Positions 43,172 through 52,359 of a stretch of 64,000 nt of DNA are shown here, piece after piece. Made by a program: the position numbers and the translations under genes. Within the stretch, counting starts at the first letter, position 1. Each line of letters begins with the position of its first letter. Source of the DNA: Chitinophaga niabensis (GTDB taxonomy: Bacteria; Bacteroidota; Bacteroidia; Chitinophagales; Chitinophagaceae). The stretch covers positions 1,426,001 through 1,490,000 of the forward strand of contig NZ_FSRA01000001.1 in assembly GCF_900129465.1 (NCBI RefSeq), given 5' to 3'. The notes under the pieces are model-generated. The model worked only from the letters and a program-made list of their open reading frames with translations, was not told where the DNA came from and made no database searches.

Positions 43172-45013
43172 TTAATATTCTAAACACAATAATTTCCCAT
43201 CCATGGAAGAGGCGATCAGCATCTTATCATTCACTGGCTGCACCGTGTTCACTAAACAATTAGAGAACTTATGCTGCCAGATCAGCGAACCATCTTTGGC
43301 AGATAATGCATGCACCACACCGGACTGCCCTGCAACATACACTACCCCGTTAAATTCATTGATAGGAGAAGGGCAGATCTCATAACCCATTTCTACAGGA
43401 GATTTCCATACGATCTCTCTTGCATTACTCCTTGCATTAAAGGCCATCACATTTCCCTGCATGGTTTTAGCATATACACGATTGCTGTCTACGGATATAC
43501 CCAATGCTTCACGCACCCAGTTGGCCGTATCCCTGAAACGCCATAACTCACTACCGGTATTGGTATTCAATACGGTCATATACCTGTCCGGTGAAACGAG
43601 GTAGGCCTTTTGATCAATGGCTACGGGCCACATGGCAGCAGGGGAGAACATCCTGTTATTGGCGCCATTGCTCCACGTCCATGCAGGCTGGCCGGTATTG
43701 GCATCCAATGCATAGAACTTATTACCCCAGGAGCCGAAATATACTTTTCCTTCATACACCATCGGTTTCGTTTCCACAAAACCTTTCACGCTATCGTAGT
43801 CCCATTGCATTTTGCCGGTAGGGATGTCCCACGCCCTGCAATGCCCGTCGGAACCAGCTATGATTGCCAGTTTGCCGGATAATGCGGCGGAGGAAACGAT
43901 CGCTTTGCCTGTTTCCTGCTGCCAGGCCAGTTTACCGGTTTGTATATTGAGGCAGTACACTTTACCATCAGTAGAGGGTACCACCACATATTTTTCATAT
44001 ACTAACGGTGTGGCGTATATTTTTCCCTGTGTGTGATATTTCCAGGCGGCTTTACCTGTTTGCAGGTTCACCGCCTTAATATCTCCGTTGGTATTGGTGT
44101 AGATCACTTTTCCATCTGCAATTGCCACAGCACTGCCCATATCACCAGCTTCCTGTACCATCCATTTCACTTTCACGGAAGGGTAGGTGGTGTTCACGCT
44201 GTAAGAGGGGCGGGGCGGGTTTTGCATCCAGGCCGGGCCATTCAATGCCACATGCGTCCAGGCCTTGCGTGTTTCCACACCCGGTGTGCGTTCATTGAAA
44301 TGCAGGGAATCTGCCGTTACAGATATAATGTTGTAGCCACCGATCGCCGCTTTGGCCCGAAGGTTGGAGCGGCACATGATGCCGGGTTTTCCTTCAAAGT
44401 CAAATGCTTTATTCACGTGTCCATGGCCGCAAAGCATAGCTTTCACATTCCTGCTGCGGAGGCGGTCCAGCACATCATACCAGTTATTCAGCCCACTGTC
44501 CTGCGGATAATGGTTCACATAGATGATGGGCTGCTGTTTGTTCTTTTGTTTTTTTAATTGTTCATCCAGCCAGACAATATTTTCCCTTGGCACCTGGCCT
44601 GGCCCCATGCGCATATTAGGTCCGCAATTGGTACCTAAGAACAGGTACCCTTTATGCTCAAAGCTGAAGGTTTCATCGCCGTAAACAGTACGGAAAGAAT
44701 TACAGCCGCTTTCAGACCATTTGGTATCATGGTTGCCCGGGATGATATGCCAGGGTTTGGTAAGTTTGCTGATAATGCTTTTGGAAAGTTTCAACTCTTC
44801 ATCAGAGCCAAATTCCGTTACATCCCCGGAAAAGATCACAAAAGCAATATCCGCCTGCTGGTTGATATCTGCTACGGTACGTTCCAGGTCTTCAGCGCCG
44901 GTTTCCGTTCCTACATGCGTATCCGTTACAAGGGCAAAACGAAAGCTGGTATCCTGTGCATTGGCAGTAAAGCCAAGGCTTGCACAGAGCAGTATTAAAT
45001 AGAAATGTTTCAT
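43172..45013 (-). CDS. Calcineurin-type phosphoesterase fused to a PQQ-like beta-propeller
   Basis: 613 residues with a signal peptide (FTANAQ). The metallophosphatase domain (about 22-270) has all the metal motifs: DTHVG, GDVTE, PGNHD, NHYP and GHGH. A PQQ-type propeller follows (about 300-613), with repeated blades such as GKVYCLNIQTGKLAWQQE and GKVYFGSWGNKFYALDANTG. Periplasmic by signal. The substrate could be a phosphodiester or nucleotide; the propeller may bind a partner or polymer. Its start overlaps the cupin stop by 4 bases, so it is the last gene of a four-gene operon. Confidence 0.88.
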   Translation of the reverse strand: MKHFYLILLCASLGFTANAQDTSFRFALVTDTHVGTETGAEDLERTVADINQQADIAFVIFSGDVTEFGSDEELKLSKSIISKLTKPWHIIPGNHDTKWSESGCNSFRTVYGDETFSFEHKGYLFLGTNCGPNMRMGPGQVPRENIVWLDEQLKKQKNKQQPIIYVNHYPQDSGLNNWYDVLDRLRSRNVKAMLCGHGHVNKAFDFEGKPGIMCRSNLRAKAAIGGYNIISVTADSLHFNERTPGVETRKAWTHVALNGPAWMQNPPRPSYSVNTTYPSVKVKWMVQEAGDMGSAVAIADGKVIYTNTNGDIKAVNLQTGKAAWKYHTQGKIYATPLVYEKYVVVPSTDGKVYCLNIQTGKLAWQQETGKAIVSSAALSGKLAIIAGSDGHCRAWDIPTGKMQWDYDSVKGFVETKPMVYEGKVYFGSWGNKFYALDANTGQPAWTWSNGANNRMFSPAAMWPVAIDQKAYLVSPDRYMTVLNTNTGSELWRFRDTANWVREALGISVDSNRVYAKTMQGNVMAFNARSNAREIVWKSPVEMGYEICPSPINEFNGVVYVAGQSGVVHALSAKDGSLIWQHKFSNCLVNTVQPVNDKMLIASSMDGKLLCLEY

Positions 45014-45330
45014 TTGTAATCTTCTCTGACAGGACTGAAAGAATCAATTAAACGGCAATCAGTAATGGCTTTTCCGCCATGCGCCACGTTGGAGGGGATC
45101 AATACCACATCATGTGCCTGTAAGGTATGCACAACACCATCCAGCTCCATTTCCAGCGTGCCGGAAAGCAGGTAGGTCATCTGCTCATGCGGATGCTGGT
45201 GTACCGGCAATAAAGTGCCTGCTTTCGCTTCCCAGTAAGCCAGTGTATGTTTTTCTCCATGCATGAATCTGCCTGTCATGCCCGGTAATGTTTCGCGGGA
45301 AGGAAGGTCTTGGAAGGATACAGGTTTCAT
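45010..45330 (-). CDS. Small cupin-domain protein
   Basis: 106 residues, a single cupin barrel. The first motif has HQHPHEQMTYLLSG (three His and a Glu as metal ligands), and the second has PSNVAHGG. Single-cupin proteins of this size act as metal-dependent isomerases, dioxygenases or sugar-binding proteins, and the reaction cannot be told. The start abuts the stop of the TPR-membrane gene, and the end overlaps the phosphoesterase gene by 4 bases. Confidence 0.85.
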   Translation of the reverse strand: MKPVSFQDLPSRETLPGMTGRFMHGEKHTLAYWEAKAGTLLPVHQHPHEQMTYLLSGTLEMELDGVVHTLQAHDVVLIPSNVAHGGKAITDCRLIDSFSPVREDYK

Positions 45331-46584
45331 TTATCTGTTTTGTTCTTTTATGACTAAATAATTTGCCAGCCAGGAGAATAACATCACCCCAACCAGGTAG
45401 GCCAATGTAAATCCGTTGATCAGTTCTTTGCTGAGTATTCCGGTAACGATGCCTGCTATGCCTAATACCGCCAGTACGCTGGTATAGATGATCAGTAAGG
45501 TCCTGTTCTTAACGGAATTGAACATGGAGCTGAGGGGCACCATCATGGAAACGCCTACGATCACGATCGTAAGCATATATTCCTGCCCGGTGGCAAGATA
45601 TAATGCGCCTCCTGCTATGGCCGTTACGGCACTCACACCTACAAAGTTGGAAGAGATGATCTCATCCCTGTCCAGCAAATGTTTTCCGTATTTATTCAAC
45701 CGCAGGAAGAGGTTGCTCAGGGGAGTAATGATCCAGGTAGAAAAAGCAAAGATGGCAATGAGGATGATAACGGGATACAGGAAAGGTTCAAACGCCGGGT
45801 AGCTGGCTGCAATGAAACGCAGGGCGCGGGAAACGAAAAAGATACCGATGATCACACCCCATTGATATTTGGCGGTGAGGTTGCCCATCCAGAATGCATA
45901 CTTCAAAAATACCCTGTACAGGAAATACTTTGCTTTCAATGCTTCTATCATGCCGGACTGTGCCAGTTGGAGGCTGGGATCAATGCGTAATGCTTCCGTG
46001 AAATGATACAACGCTTCTTTCGGAGAGCCTTTTTCCAGCAAACCCCAGCCGTAATTCGCATGGGTGTAGGCATTATGAGGGTCCTGCCGCAGGGAGCCTT
46101 CTATGCTGCTGAAGGATTCTTCTTTCCGGTCTAGTTTCAGCAAAGCGGTGCTGCGTGCATTGAGGGCATTGATGTTTTCAGGATCGCGCTCCAACGCTGC
46201 ATCCGCCAGTTGCAGTGCCGCTTCAAACTGTTTCCTGTCCAGCTTCAGCAAAGCGTATAAAGCAAAATAATCCGCATCGTCCGGATCAAGTGAAATGGCC
46301 TGCTGCAAGTCCTTCTCCGCGAGGTCGTATTTATCTTCATGCACATAAATGCGTGCACGCACATAAAAGAGATGGCTTAGCCCCGGGTTTAAACCGATTG
46401 CAGTGTTTACCAGGTTTAAAGCCTCTGTATATTTATTCTGCTGGATCTTTACTTCACAAATGATGCTGATCACATTCACATCATTCGGGTCCTGCGCAAA
46501 AAGATTGTTCAGGATGTTCTCCGCCTCTTTGTACTTACGCTGCTGCAAAAGCAGGATAGCGCGTTGTATCATTTGATCAGACAT
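45331..46584 (-). CDS. TPR protein with multiple membrane helices
   Basis: 417 residues. At least five TPR units fill residues 1-210 (for example LLQQRKYKEAENILNNLFAQ, YDLAEKDLQQAISLDPDDAD). About six hydrophobic helices (about 235-410) and a short KEQNR tail follow. The TPR half should be cytoplasmic. It is one base downstream of the AAA-TPR gene and almost certainly co-translated with it. Inference: a membrane adaptor that recruits the ATPase or its clients. No named family is recognised beyond the repeats. Confidence 0.78.
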   Translation of the reverse strand: MSDQMIQRAILLLQQRKYKEAENILNNLFAQDPNDVNVISIICEVKIQQNKYTEALNLVNTAIGLNPGLSHLFYVRARIYVHEDKYDLAEKDLQQAISLDPDDADYFALYALLKLDRKQFEAALQLADAALERDPENINALNARSTALLKLDRKEESFSSIEGSLRQDPHNAYTHANYGWGLLEKGSPKEALYHFTEALRIDPSLQLAQSGMIEALKAKYFLYRVFLKYAFWMGNLTAKYQWGVIIGIFFVSRALRFIAASYPAFEPFLYPVIILIAIFAFSTWIITPLSNLFLRLNKYGKHLLDRDEIISSNFVGVSAVTAIAGGALYLATGQEYMLTIVIVGVSMMVPLSSMFNSVKNRTLLIIYTSVLAVLGIAGIVTGILSKELINGFTLAYLVGVMLFSWLANYLVIKEQNR

Positions 46585-46585
46585 T

Positions 46586-47899
46586 TTACTTTTTGATTTT
46601 CATATAATGAAGGATATCGTCGTACAAACCGGCATCGTTGGCATACAAAGCGAAGTTCTTGGCAATGGCAAACCATTCCTTTGTACTGGCTTTGTGTTTT
46701 TTTGCTGCCTGCAGCAGGTCCTTTGTACTCAGGGGAAGCGGAATGCCGCCCTGGAAAGATGCTTCCAGTTTTTCTTCTATGGCCATATCAATAATGGCCC
46801 CGATATCGGCGCCGGAAAACTCCGGTATATTTTTACTTAATCCTTCGTAATCTATTTGTTCCGCCGGTTTGCCTTTCAGCTTCAGCTGCAGCATGGCTGC
46901 ACGGGCTTCCTGGTCTGGCGGCGGCACAAAAATGATCCTGTCGAACCGGCCGGGGCGGCGGAATGCAGGGTCCAGGTGCCAGGGGATATTGGTGGCACCC
47001 AATATCAGCACACCTTCATTTGAATTCTCCACACCGTCCAGCTCCTGCAGGAACTGGTTGATCAGGTGCCTGCCGGAAGATTGTTTCATATCACTTCTGC
47101 TGGCGCCCAATGCATCTATTTCGTCAAAGAACAATACACAGGGTGTGTTCTTCCTGGCATATTCAAAGATGCGGTGCAGGTTCTTTTCACTGTTGCCCAT
47201 CCACATATCCAGTATATCGTTCAGCCCTACGTTGATGAAACGCGCATTCACCTGGCCGGCAGTGGCTTTGGCGATCATTGTTTTTCCGCAACCCGGAGGG
47301 CCGTAAAGCAGGATGCTTCCTCCTGTTTTTTTACCGTAGGCTTTATACAGATCAGGATGTTTCAGTGGCTGGATGATCTTTATTTCGATCTCTTTCTTTA
47401 CCTGTTGCATACCACTCACATCAGAGAAGTCGATATCCGGCTTCTGCATAAAAAGGGAAATGCCATCCTCATCATCGCCATTTTCTTCCGCCTGGAATTG
47501 CTGGCGTACCCGCAGTTTGGCATCCAGCTCTTCATCAGAAAAGTGCGGATCGCCTTCCAATATTTTCTGGTAAGCTTCACGTGCATTATCCCAGGCGTTC
47601 TCACGCAGGGAAGATTTAGCGTATAATAACAATATTTCCGGGTTGTCCGGATGACTTTTGAGCAGATCTTCCAGGATCACATTACAGGTAGCGTAGGCCT
47701 CTTTTTTAAAGTATACATTGGCCAGGCCTATCAGGCCTTTTTCGTTATTTTCGATGCCCAGCGCAGCCAGGTATTCCTGTTCTGCCTCGTCTAACCTGTT
47801 CAGCTGGTACAGGGTTTCCGCAAGGTGAAGTCTCAGTGGCACATTCTCCGGCGAGAATTTCAATGCTTCTCTTAAGCTGTCTATGGTACTTTGTGTCAT
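46586..47899 (-). CDS. TPR plus AAA+ ATPase (CDC48/FtsH-like module)
   Basis: 437 residues. The N-terminal TPR-like helices (1-120) are followed by a classical AAA domain: FSDVSGMQQVKKEI, Walker A GPPGCGKT (200-207), pore-loop region near NDILDMWMG, Walker B VLFFDEID (Asp259-Glu260), arginine fingers in the RRPGRFDR segment, and the C-terminal lid. One AAA module only, with no protease domain. It probably remodels or extracts proteins. It heads the operon with the TPR-membrane protein, cupin and phosphoesterase, and is divergent from an ECF sigma gene. Confidence 0.88.
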   Translation of the reverse strand: MTQSTIDSLREALKFSPENVPLRLHLAETLYQLNRLDEAEQEYLAALGIENNEKGLIGLANVYFKKEAYATCNVILEDLLKSHPDNPEILLLYAKSSLRENAWDNAREAYQKILEGDPHFSDEELDAKLRVRQQFQAEENGDDEDGISLFMQKPDIDFSDVSGMQQVKKEIEIKIIQPLKHPDLYKAYGKKTGGSILLYGPPGCGKTMIAKATAGQVNARFINVGLNDILDMWMGNSEKNLHRIFEYARKNTPCVLFFDEIDALGASRSDMKQSSGRHLINQFLQELDGVENSNEGVLILGATNIPWHLDPAFRRPGRFDRIIFVPPPDQEARAAMLQLKLKGKPAEQIDYEGLSKNIPEFSGADIGAIIDMAIEEKLEASFQGGIPLPLSTKDLLQAAKKHKASTKEWFAIAKNFALYANDAGLYDDILHYMKIKK

Positions 47900-47974
47900 A
47901 TCAGTTACTAAGATAGATAATTTTGCAGCCAGCTGTAAGTTTTTGTAGAAAAGTACAACCTACCTTTAAACCGC

Positions 47975-48454
47975 ATGATGGAGGAAACAGCATTTTTACA
48001 GCAGATAGACCAGCATCAGGGGATCATTCATAAGATCTGCCGGCTTTACCGGGATAGCCCGGAAGACCGGGAAGACCTTTTCCAGGAAATAGTATTTCAG
48101 CTATGGAAAACAAAACACACTTTCCAGGGAAAAGCAAAGTTCAGCTCCTGGATGTACAGGGTAGCCCTGAGTACTGCCATGGCTACTTTTCGTAAAAAGA
48201 AACCCGCCATCATTTACACGCCGGAACTGCCGGACATCCCGCAAACGGAAGATGAAGACCAGCAACGCCAGCAATTACTTGCGGCGCTGAAACAGCTGGA
48301 TGATGCAGATAAAGCCCTCATGGCTTTATACCTGGATGATCTGAGCTACGAGGAAATAGCAGAGATCGCCGGCATCAGCGAAAATTACGTAGGGGTGAAA
48401 CTAACCCGTATCAGGAACAGGATCATTAAAATCTTAGGAACATGGACCCATTAA
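47975..48454 (+). CDS. ECF RNA polymerase sigma factor
   Basis: 159 residues. Region 2 contains EDREDLFQEIVFQLWKTK and FSSWMYRVALSTAM; region 4 contains LSYEEIAEIAGISENYVGVK. It differs from the FecI-like factors in this window and has no FecR partner. The next gene overlaps it by 13 bases and encodes a small membrane protein, the expected place for an anti-sigma factor. TACCTTTA at 47961-47968, close to the start, resembles a -7 box. The first two codons are both ATG, so the start could be 47978. Confidence 0.9.
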   Translation: MMEETAFLQQIDQHQGIIHKICRLYRDSPEDREDLFQEIVFQLWKTKHTFQGKAKFSSWMYRVALSTAMATFRKKKPAIIYTPELPDIPQTEDEDQQRQQLLAALKQLDDADKALMALYLDDLSYEEIAEIAGISENYVGVKLTRIRNRIIKILGTWTH

Positions 48455-48978
48455 AAGAAGCCTGGAAAAACGCAGGCAACAACACAAAAAGCACCGCAGA
48501 GATGAAGGAAATGTTAAAAGAAAATAAACACCCGGTACTCAGGAAAATAAGAATACAGATGATCGTGGAAATAGTGGGGTTCACCGCATTTGGATTGGTT
48601 TTTTACGATTTTTTTGATGGGCATAAAAAACCACTTTACGTGATCATTATACTGGTGGCCTCTCTGCTGTTGGTTATTTTCCATAATCTGATCGGCTACT
48701 TTAACACAAAAAGGTCAGCAAGAGGAGATAATCTGCGCGTTTCACTTGAAAAATACGAGCAGGAGCTAAAGACATTTGCATTAATATCCATTCTTTCCCG
48801 CGTCATCTATACTGCAGGGACAATCATTTATTTTGCATGGCCTTTTTATATTAAGTTGTGGCCAATGCTTCTTTTGCTGGCATTAGTAGTGGCACAGGTA
48901 ATTATCGTAGCCAGGCTGTGGCGGAACAGGATACGCGCAATCGATGCAACAGTGGAATCATTGAAAGAGGGGGAGTGA
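48442..48978 (+). CDS. Small four-helix membrane protein, probable anti-sigma partner
   Basis: 178 residues. A cytoplasmic N-terminus (MDPLKEAWKNAG) and about 35 helical residues precede two hydrophobic helices (about 45-90). A charged loop follows, then two more helices (about 110-165) and a short basic tail. It starts inside the sigma gene (13-base overlap), so the two are co-translated. No zinc-binding HxxxCxxC motif is visible. An anti-sigma role is inferred from position only. A GC-rich stem overlaps the stop. Confidence 0.7.
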   Translation: MDPLKEAWKNAGNNTKSTAEMKEMLKENKHPVLRKIRIQMIVEIVGFTAFGLVFYDFFDGHKKPLYVIIILVASLLLVIFHNLIGYFNTKRSARGDNLRVSLEKYEQELKTFALISILSRVIYTAGTIIYFAWPFYIKLWPMLLLLALVVAQVIIVARLWRNRIRAIDATVESLKEGE

Positions 48979-48990
48979 TGAAGCTCCCCC
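48969..48990 (+). other. GC-rich stem at the end of the sigma operon
   Basis: GGGGGAG (48969-48975) pairs with CTCCCCC (48984-48990), overlapping the stop codon at 48976. No U-run follows, so it is a poor intrinsic terminator. It may stabilise the 3-prime end. Confidence 0.35.
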
Positions 48991-49148
48991 AAAGGTGTGA
49001 TGCAGGTATAGGGGGAGGCAATGTTAAAACCCATTTAATGTTTGATGTCTAATGTATGCGTATACGGAGGGTTTCATTTCACATTACGAATTTTGCAAAA
49101 TATCTCTTTCCTTACCGTTATTTGTTTGTTAAAACATATAATGATATT

Positions 49149-50297
49149 TTACAAAAGCAGGATATCAATGCGATGGGCCTGTACCATTTCCACTTCCGGA
49201 GACCAGGAAAATACCGTGAAATTGCCGTCCTGGCTGGCTACCAATGCCAATGCATCTCTTTGATCATGAATAAACTGGGCCGCAGAAAGATGACGTGTGC
49301 CGCCTATAGCGGAAGGATGTAAGATCATGGTGTTGCCCCCCATCACCGGTTCAGACATACGGATCAATTCTACCGGGGTAGAGCGGTTAGCGCGCGTGAT
49401 CTTTGCGCCGAAGGCTATTAATTCATGCTCATCGTTGATCACTGTGGCGCCATCTACAGCTGTAAGCCCTGTTACATTTTCCACTTCCCGCCGCAGCGCA
49501 TTCTGCCAGTATATTTCACTCACAATATTCCCGTCTTTGCGGATCAGGTCTGCCACACCGGAAAATGAAGGGGATACGGGGTATTGAAGGGGATGAATGA
49601 TAGATTCCCGCCAGTTATCGTGCGCAGATGGCACCACCAGCAGAATACCGCCACGTTTATGCGCACGCATGGAAACTGCCATCTGTATAAGCACATTCAC
49701 GGGTTCATTCCATACCACAGAGGCATTCAGCCCCAGCAGGTTAGTAAGGATCTCAGGACTGTCCGGCTGCTGGCCTATATCCTCATTCACCACCCGCACC
49801 TGGTCGCCCTTCAGCATAGCCACATTGGTGAATTTTCCCAGTCCGGAAAGACGGCGGTGTTTGATCACCAGTAATCCGGGTTCAGAAACATCCAGTACAA
49901 AACAATAATTAGGCAATTTGATCGTTGTGCCCCAGATATACAATCCATCTTCATCATGCCAGATGCCTACATGCACCCCCGGCCGTTCTACGCCTGGGGC
50001 CAGTTTGGTTAATGCTTTGGCGGTGAGTGGAATGCGGCGTTCAAACAGCAGGGGTTTGCCTGCCTGTTCCGGTTGCAGGAAAGCGAGGGAAATACGGGTC
50101 ACATAACCTTCTTCCTTGCGCAGGCTGGCCCAGAAAGCAACATCGATGATGATCTCTATTGCTTTTTCGGAAGGGGCAGTGGCCAGTTCTTCTTCACCGT
50201 TTTTTGCAGCGCAGGCCAGGTGTTTATCGAAATGAGCGGCAACAGTGCCGCATACCTTTGTGGCTGCCTGGTAGGTTGATTCATGCGTCAATTCCAT
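49149..50297 (-). CDS. Diadenylate-cyclase-like (DACNV-type) protein
   Basis: 382 residues, soluble. The C-terminal third has the signature pair of DisA_N diadenylate cyclases: a DGA motif (VDGATVI, Asp282-Gly-Ala284) and, after MGGNTMILHPSA, GGTRHLSAAQF (Arg335-His336-Leu337 in place of RHR), then DALALVASQDGNFTVFSW. The N-terminal 250 residues are alpha/beta with no familiar domain. This matches what is called the DACNV group of DisA-like domains, thought to sense rather than make c-di-AMP-like nucleotides. The changed third residue leaves activity open. Neighbours give no clear context. Confidence 0.7.
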   Translation of the reverse strand: MELTHESTYQAATKVCGTVAAHFDKHLACAAKNGEEELATAPSEKAIEIIIDVAFWASLRKEEGYVTRISLAFLQPEQAGKPLLFERRIPLTAKALTKLAPGVERPGVHVGIWHDEDGLYIWGTTIKLPNYCFVLDVSEPGLLVIKHRRLSGLGKFTNVAMLKGDQVRVVNEDIGQQPDSPEILTNLLGLNASVVWNEPVNVLIQMAVSMRAHKRGGILLVVPSAHDNWRESIIHPLQYPVSPSFSGVADLIRKDGNIVSEIYWQNALRREVENVTGLTAVDGATVINDEHELIAFGAKITRANRSTPVELIRMSEPVMGGNTMILHPSAIGGTRHLSAAQFIHDQRDALALVASQDGNFTVFSWSPEVEMVQAHRIDILLL

Positions 50298-50410
50298 AAA
50301 TGCTGTTGGTTTCTATTCTTCCCGCCAAAGATACACCGATCCCTTTTTATATAGGATAATCCCTGCAGAAGTATTAATTTGCCATTACGTTCCAACTACT
50401 ATTCCTTTCC

Positions 50411-52354
50411 ATGAAAAGACTAATATGCCTGTTTAGCAGCATACTATGCCTCCATGGAATAGTAAATGCACAGCAAAATTTACAGCCTTACATTCTGAAC
50501 GGTTCTGCCACCCAGCGGACCTGTAATTGTTATGTACTTACCCCAGATGCACAGCAATTAAGTGGTACTGTATGGAACAAGAACAAAATAGACCTTTCCC
50601 AATCTTTCAATTATGTGTTTGATGTGAACCTCGGGTGCAAGGATGGCAGTGGGGCAGATGGCATCGGATTTATCCTGCAAACTAAAGGCACTAACCTCGG
50701 CGCCATCGGACAAGGTCTGGGCTTCAAAGGGATATCACCTTCGCTGGGTGTGTTGATCGATACTTATCAGAACAATAACGAAAATGATCCGCCATATGAT
50801 CACCTGGCCATCCAGATGAATGGTTTATCTGATCACAGCAGTTCCGGCAACCTGGCGGGGCCCATTACATTGCTGGACGGACAGGAGAATATAGAAGACT
50901 GTAACTGGCACCTGTTTCGCATCAAATGGGATGCCGTTACTCATCAGCTGGAGGTGAGTGTGGATAACCAGGTGCGGCTTTCCATTCAGAAAGACCTGGT
51001 GATGGATATCTTCAACGGAGACCCCATGGTTTTCTGGGGTTTTGGCGGTTCTACCGGCGGCTCTTCCAACCTGCAGCAGTTCTGTGCAGCCCTGCGCCCG
51101 GAATTCCGTTTCGATTCACAACAGATCTTATGCGATGGTACTGCGGTACAGTTGAACGATAATTCCAGCTCATTCGGCGTTATAACCCGCCGCTGGTGGG
51201 ATCTGGGAGATGGTACAACTTCCACCGCATTACAACCACCGGCGCATATCTATCCCAAAGCAGGACATTATGAAGTGAAACTGGTGATAGAAGATAACAG
51301 CGGTTGCATTTCAGATACCCTCAAAGCACCCGTCACCATTGGTTCTTATCCCGTTGTGGATTTTGAACCGCCTATCCTTTGCCTGGGTACTCCGCTGCAG
51401 GTGAACGATGCCACTACCATTGCAGTAGGAACGCTGGAAAAATGGAACTGGGATTGGGGTGGCGGCATTACTTCCAATGTAAAAGATCCGATAGCACCTT
51501 ATACCACACCCGGATTTTACAATGTACAGTTAACCGTTACCTCCAAAGAAGGCTGCAGCTCAACAGGAGGTACGCAGGTGCAGATAGCAGAACAGCCCGT
51601 GATCTCCGCTACAGGAAAAAATGCCTGTTTCGGTGAACTCAATGTATTCACCGGTACCAATGAAACACCACATTTACCTATCCATAAATGGTACTGGGAC
51701 CTGGGTAATGGCGATAACAGCACACAGGAAAACCTCAGTTACCGTTATGCCGCAGGAGGCAAGTATGCCGCAAGGCTGCATGCCGTGAGTGACCTGGGTT
51801 GTGCCGCTAAACCTATTGATGTGCCCGTGGAAGTGGTAGACCTGAAAGCACATGCAGGAAGGGATACCCTCATTGCCCGCGATCAGCCGCTGCAACTGGA
51901 AGGGCTCGCAGCTGGTACAGGACTGACCTATGCCTGGGAACCCGCAACGGGGCTCAATGATACACGTTTGTCCAATCCGGTGGCCATCTTGCAGAAGGAC
52001 CAGACCTTCCGTTTTGTAGTTACCTCTCCCGAAGGTTGCATGGATGATGATACCATGCATGTGAAAGTATATGCCGGCCCTGAGTTTTATGTACCCACCG
52101 GGTTTACACCCAATAACGATGGCATGAATGATTATTTCCGTGTGATTGCTCCGGGTGTGCCCAAGCTGGATTTCTTTAAGGTTTGGGACAGGTGGGGGAA
52201 TGAATTTTTCTCCGCTACTTCACTTACAGATGTATGGGATGGTACCTTTAAAGGAAAACCTGCAGATACCGGTACTTATGTATGGATGGTGCAGGGGGTG
52301 GATTATAAAGGCAGGCTGTTCAGCAGGCAGGGTACTGTTACATTGATCAGGTAG
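50411..52354 (+). CDS. Secreted lectin-PKD protein with T9SS type B C-terminus
   Basis: 647 residues with a signal peptide (GIVNAQ). An L-type lectin-like domain follows (about 25-235: FDVNLGCKDGSGADGIGFIL, LGVLIDTY, WHLFRIKWDA), then PKD domains (for example WWDLGDGTTSTALQPPAHIY and WYWDLGNGDNSTQ). The C-terminal gliding-motility-associated domain has YVPTGFTPNNDGMNDYFRV, WDRWGNEFF, WDGTFKGKPADTGTYVW and VTLIR. The last domain directs export by the type IX system and surface attachment. Probably a carbohydrate-binding surface protein. Its stop is 5 bases from that of the convergent giant gene. Confidence 0.87.
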   Translation: MKRLICLFSSILCLHGIVNAQQNLQPYILNGSATQRTCNCYVLTPDAQQLSGTVWNKNKIDLSQSFNYVFDVNLGCKDGSGADGIGFILQTKGTNLGAIGQGLGFKGISPSLGVLIDTYQNNNENDPPYDHLAIQMNGLSDHSSSGNLAGPITLLDGQENIEDCNWHLFRIKWDAVTHQLEVSVDNQVRLSIQKDLVMDIFNGDPMVFWGFGGSTGGSSNLQQFCAALRPEFRFDSQQILCDGTAVQLNDNSSSFGVITRRWWDLGDGTTSTALQPPAHIYPKAGHYEVKLVIEDNSGCISDTLKAPVTIGSYPVVDFEPPILCLGTPLQVNDATTIAVGTLEKWNWDWGGGITSNVKDPIAPYTTPGFYNVQLTVTSKEGCSSTGGTQVQIAEQPVISATGKNACFGELNVFTGTNETPHLPIHKWYWDLGNGDNSTQENLSYRYAAGGKYAARLHAVSDLGCAAKPIDVPVEVVDLKAHAGRDTLIARDQPLQLEGLAAGTGLTYAWEPATGLNDTRLSNPVAILQKDQTFRFVVTSPEGCMDDDTMHVKVYAGPEFYVPTGFTPNNDGMNDYFRVIAPGVPKLDFFKVWDRWGNEFFSATSLTDVWDGTFKGKPADTGTYVWMVQGVDYKGRLFSRQGTVTLIR

Positions 52355-52359
52355 TGAAC

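Noticed and set aside
48969..48990. Intrinsic terminator after the sigma operon
   Set aside because: The stem is good, but no U-run follows and it overlaps the stop codon; kept only as a structural feature.
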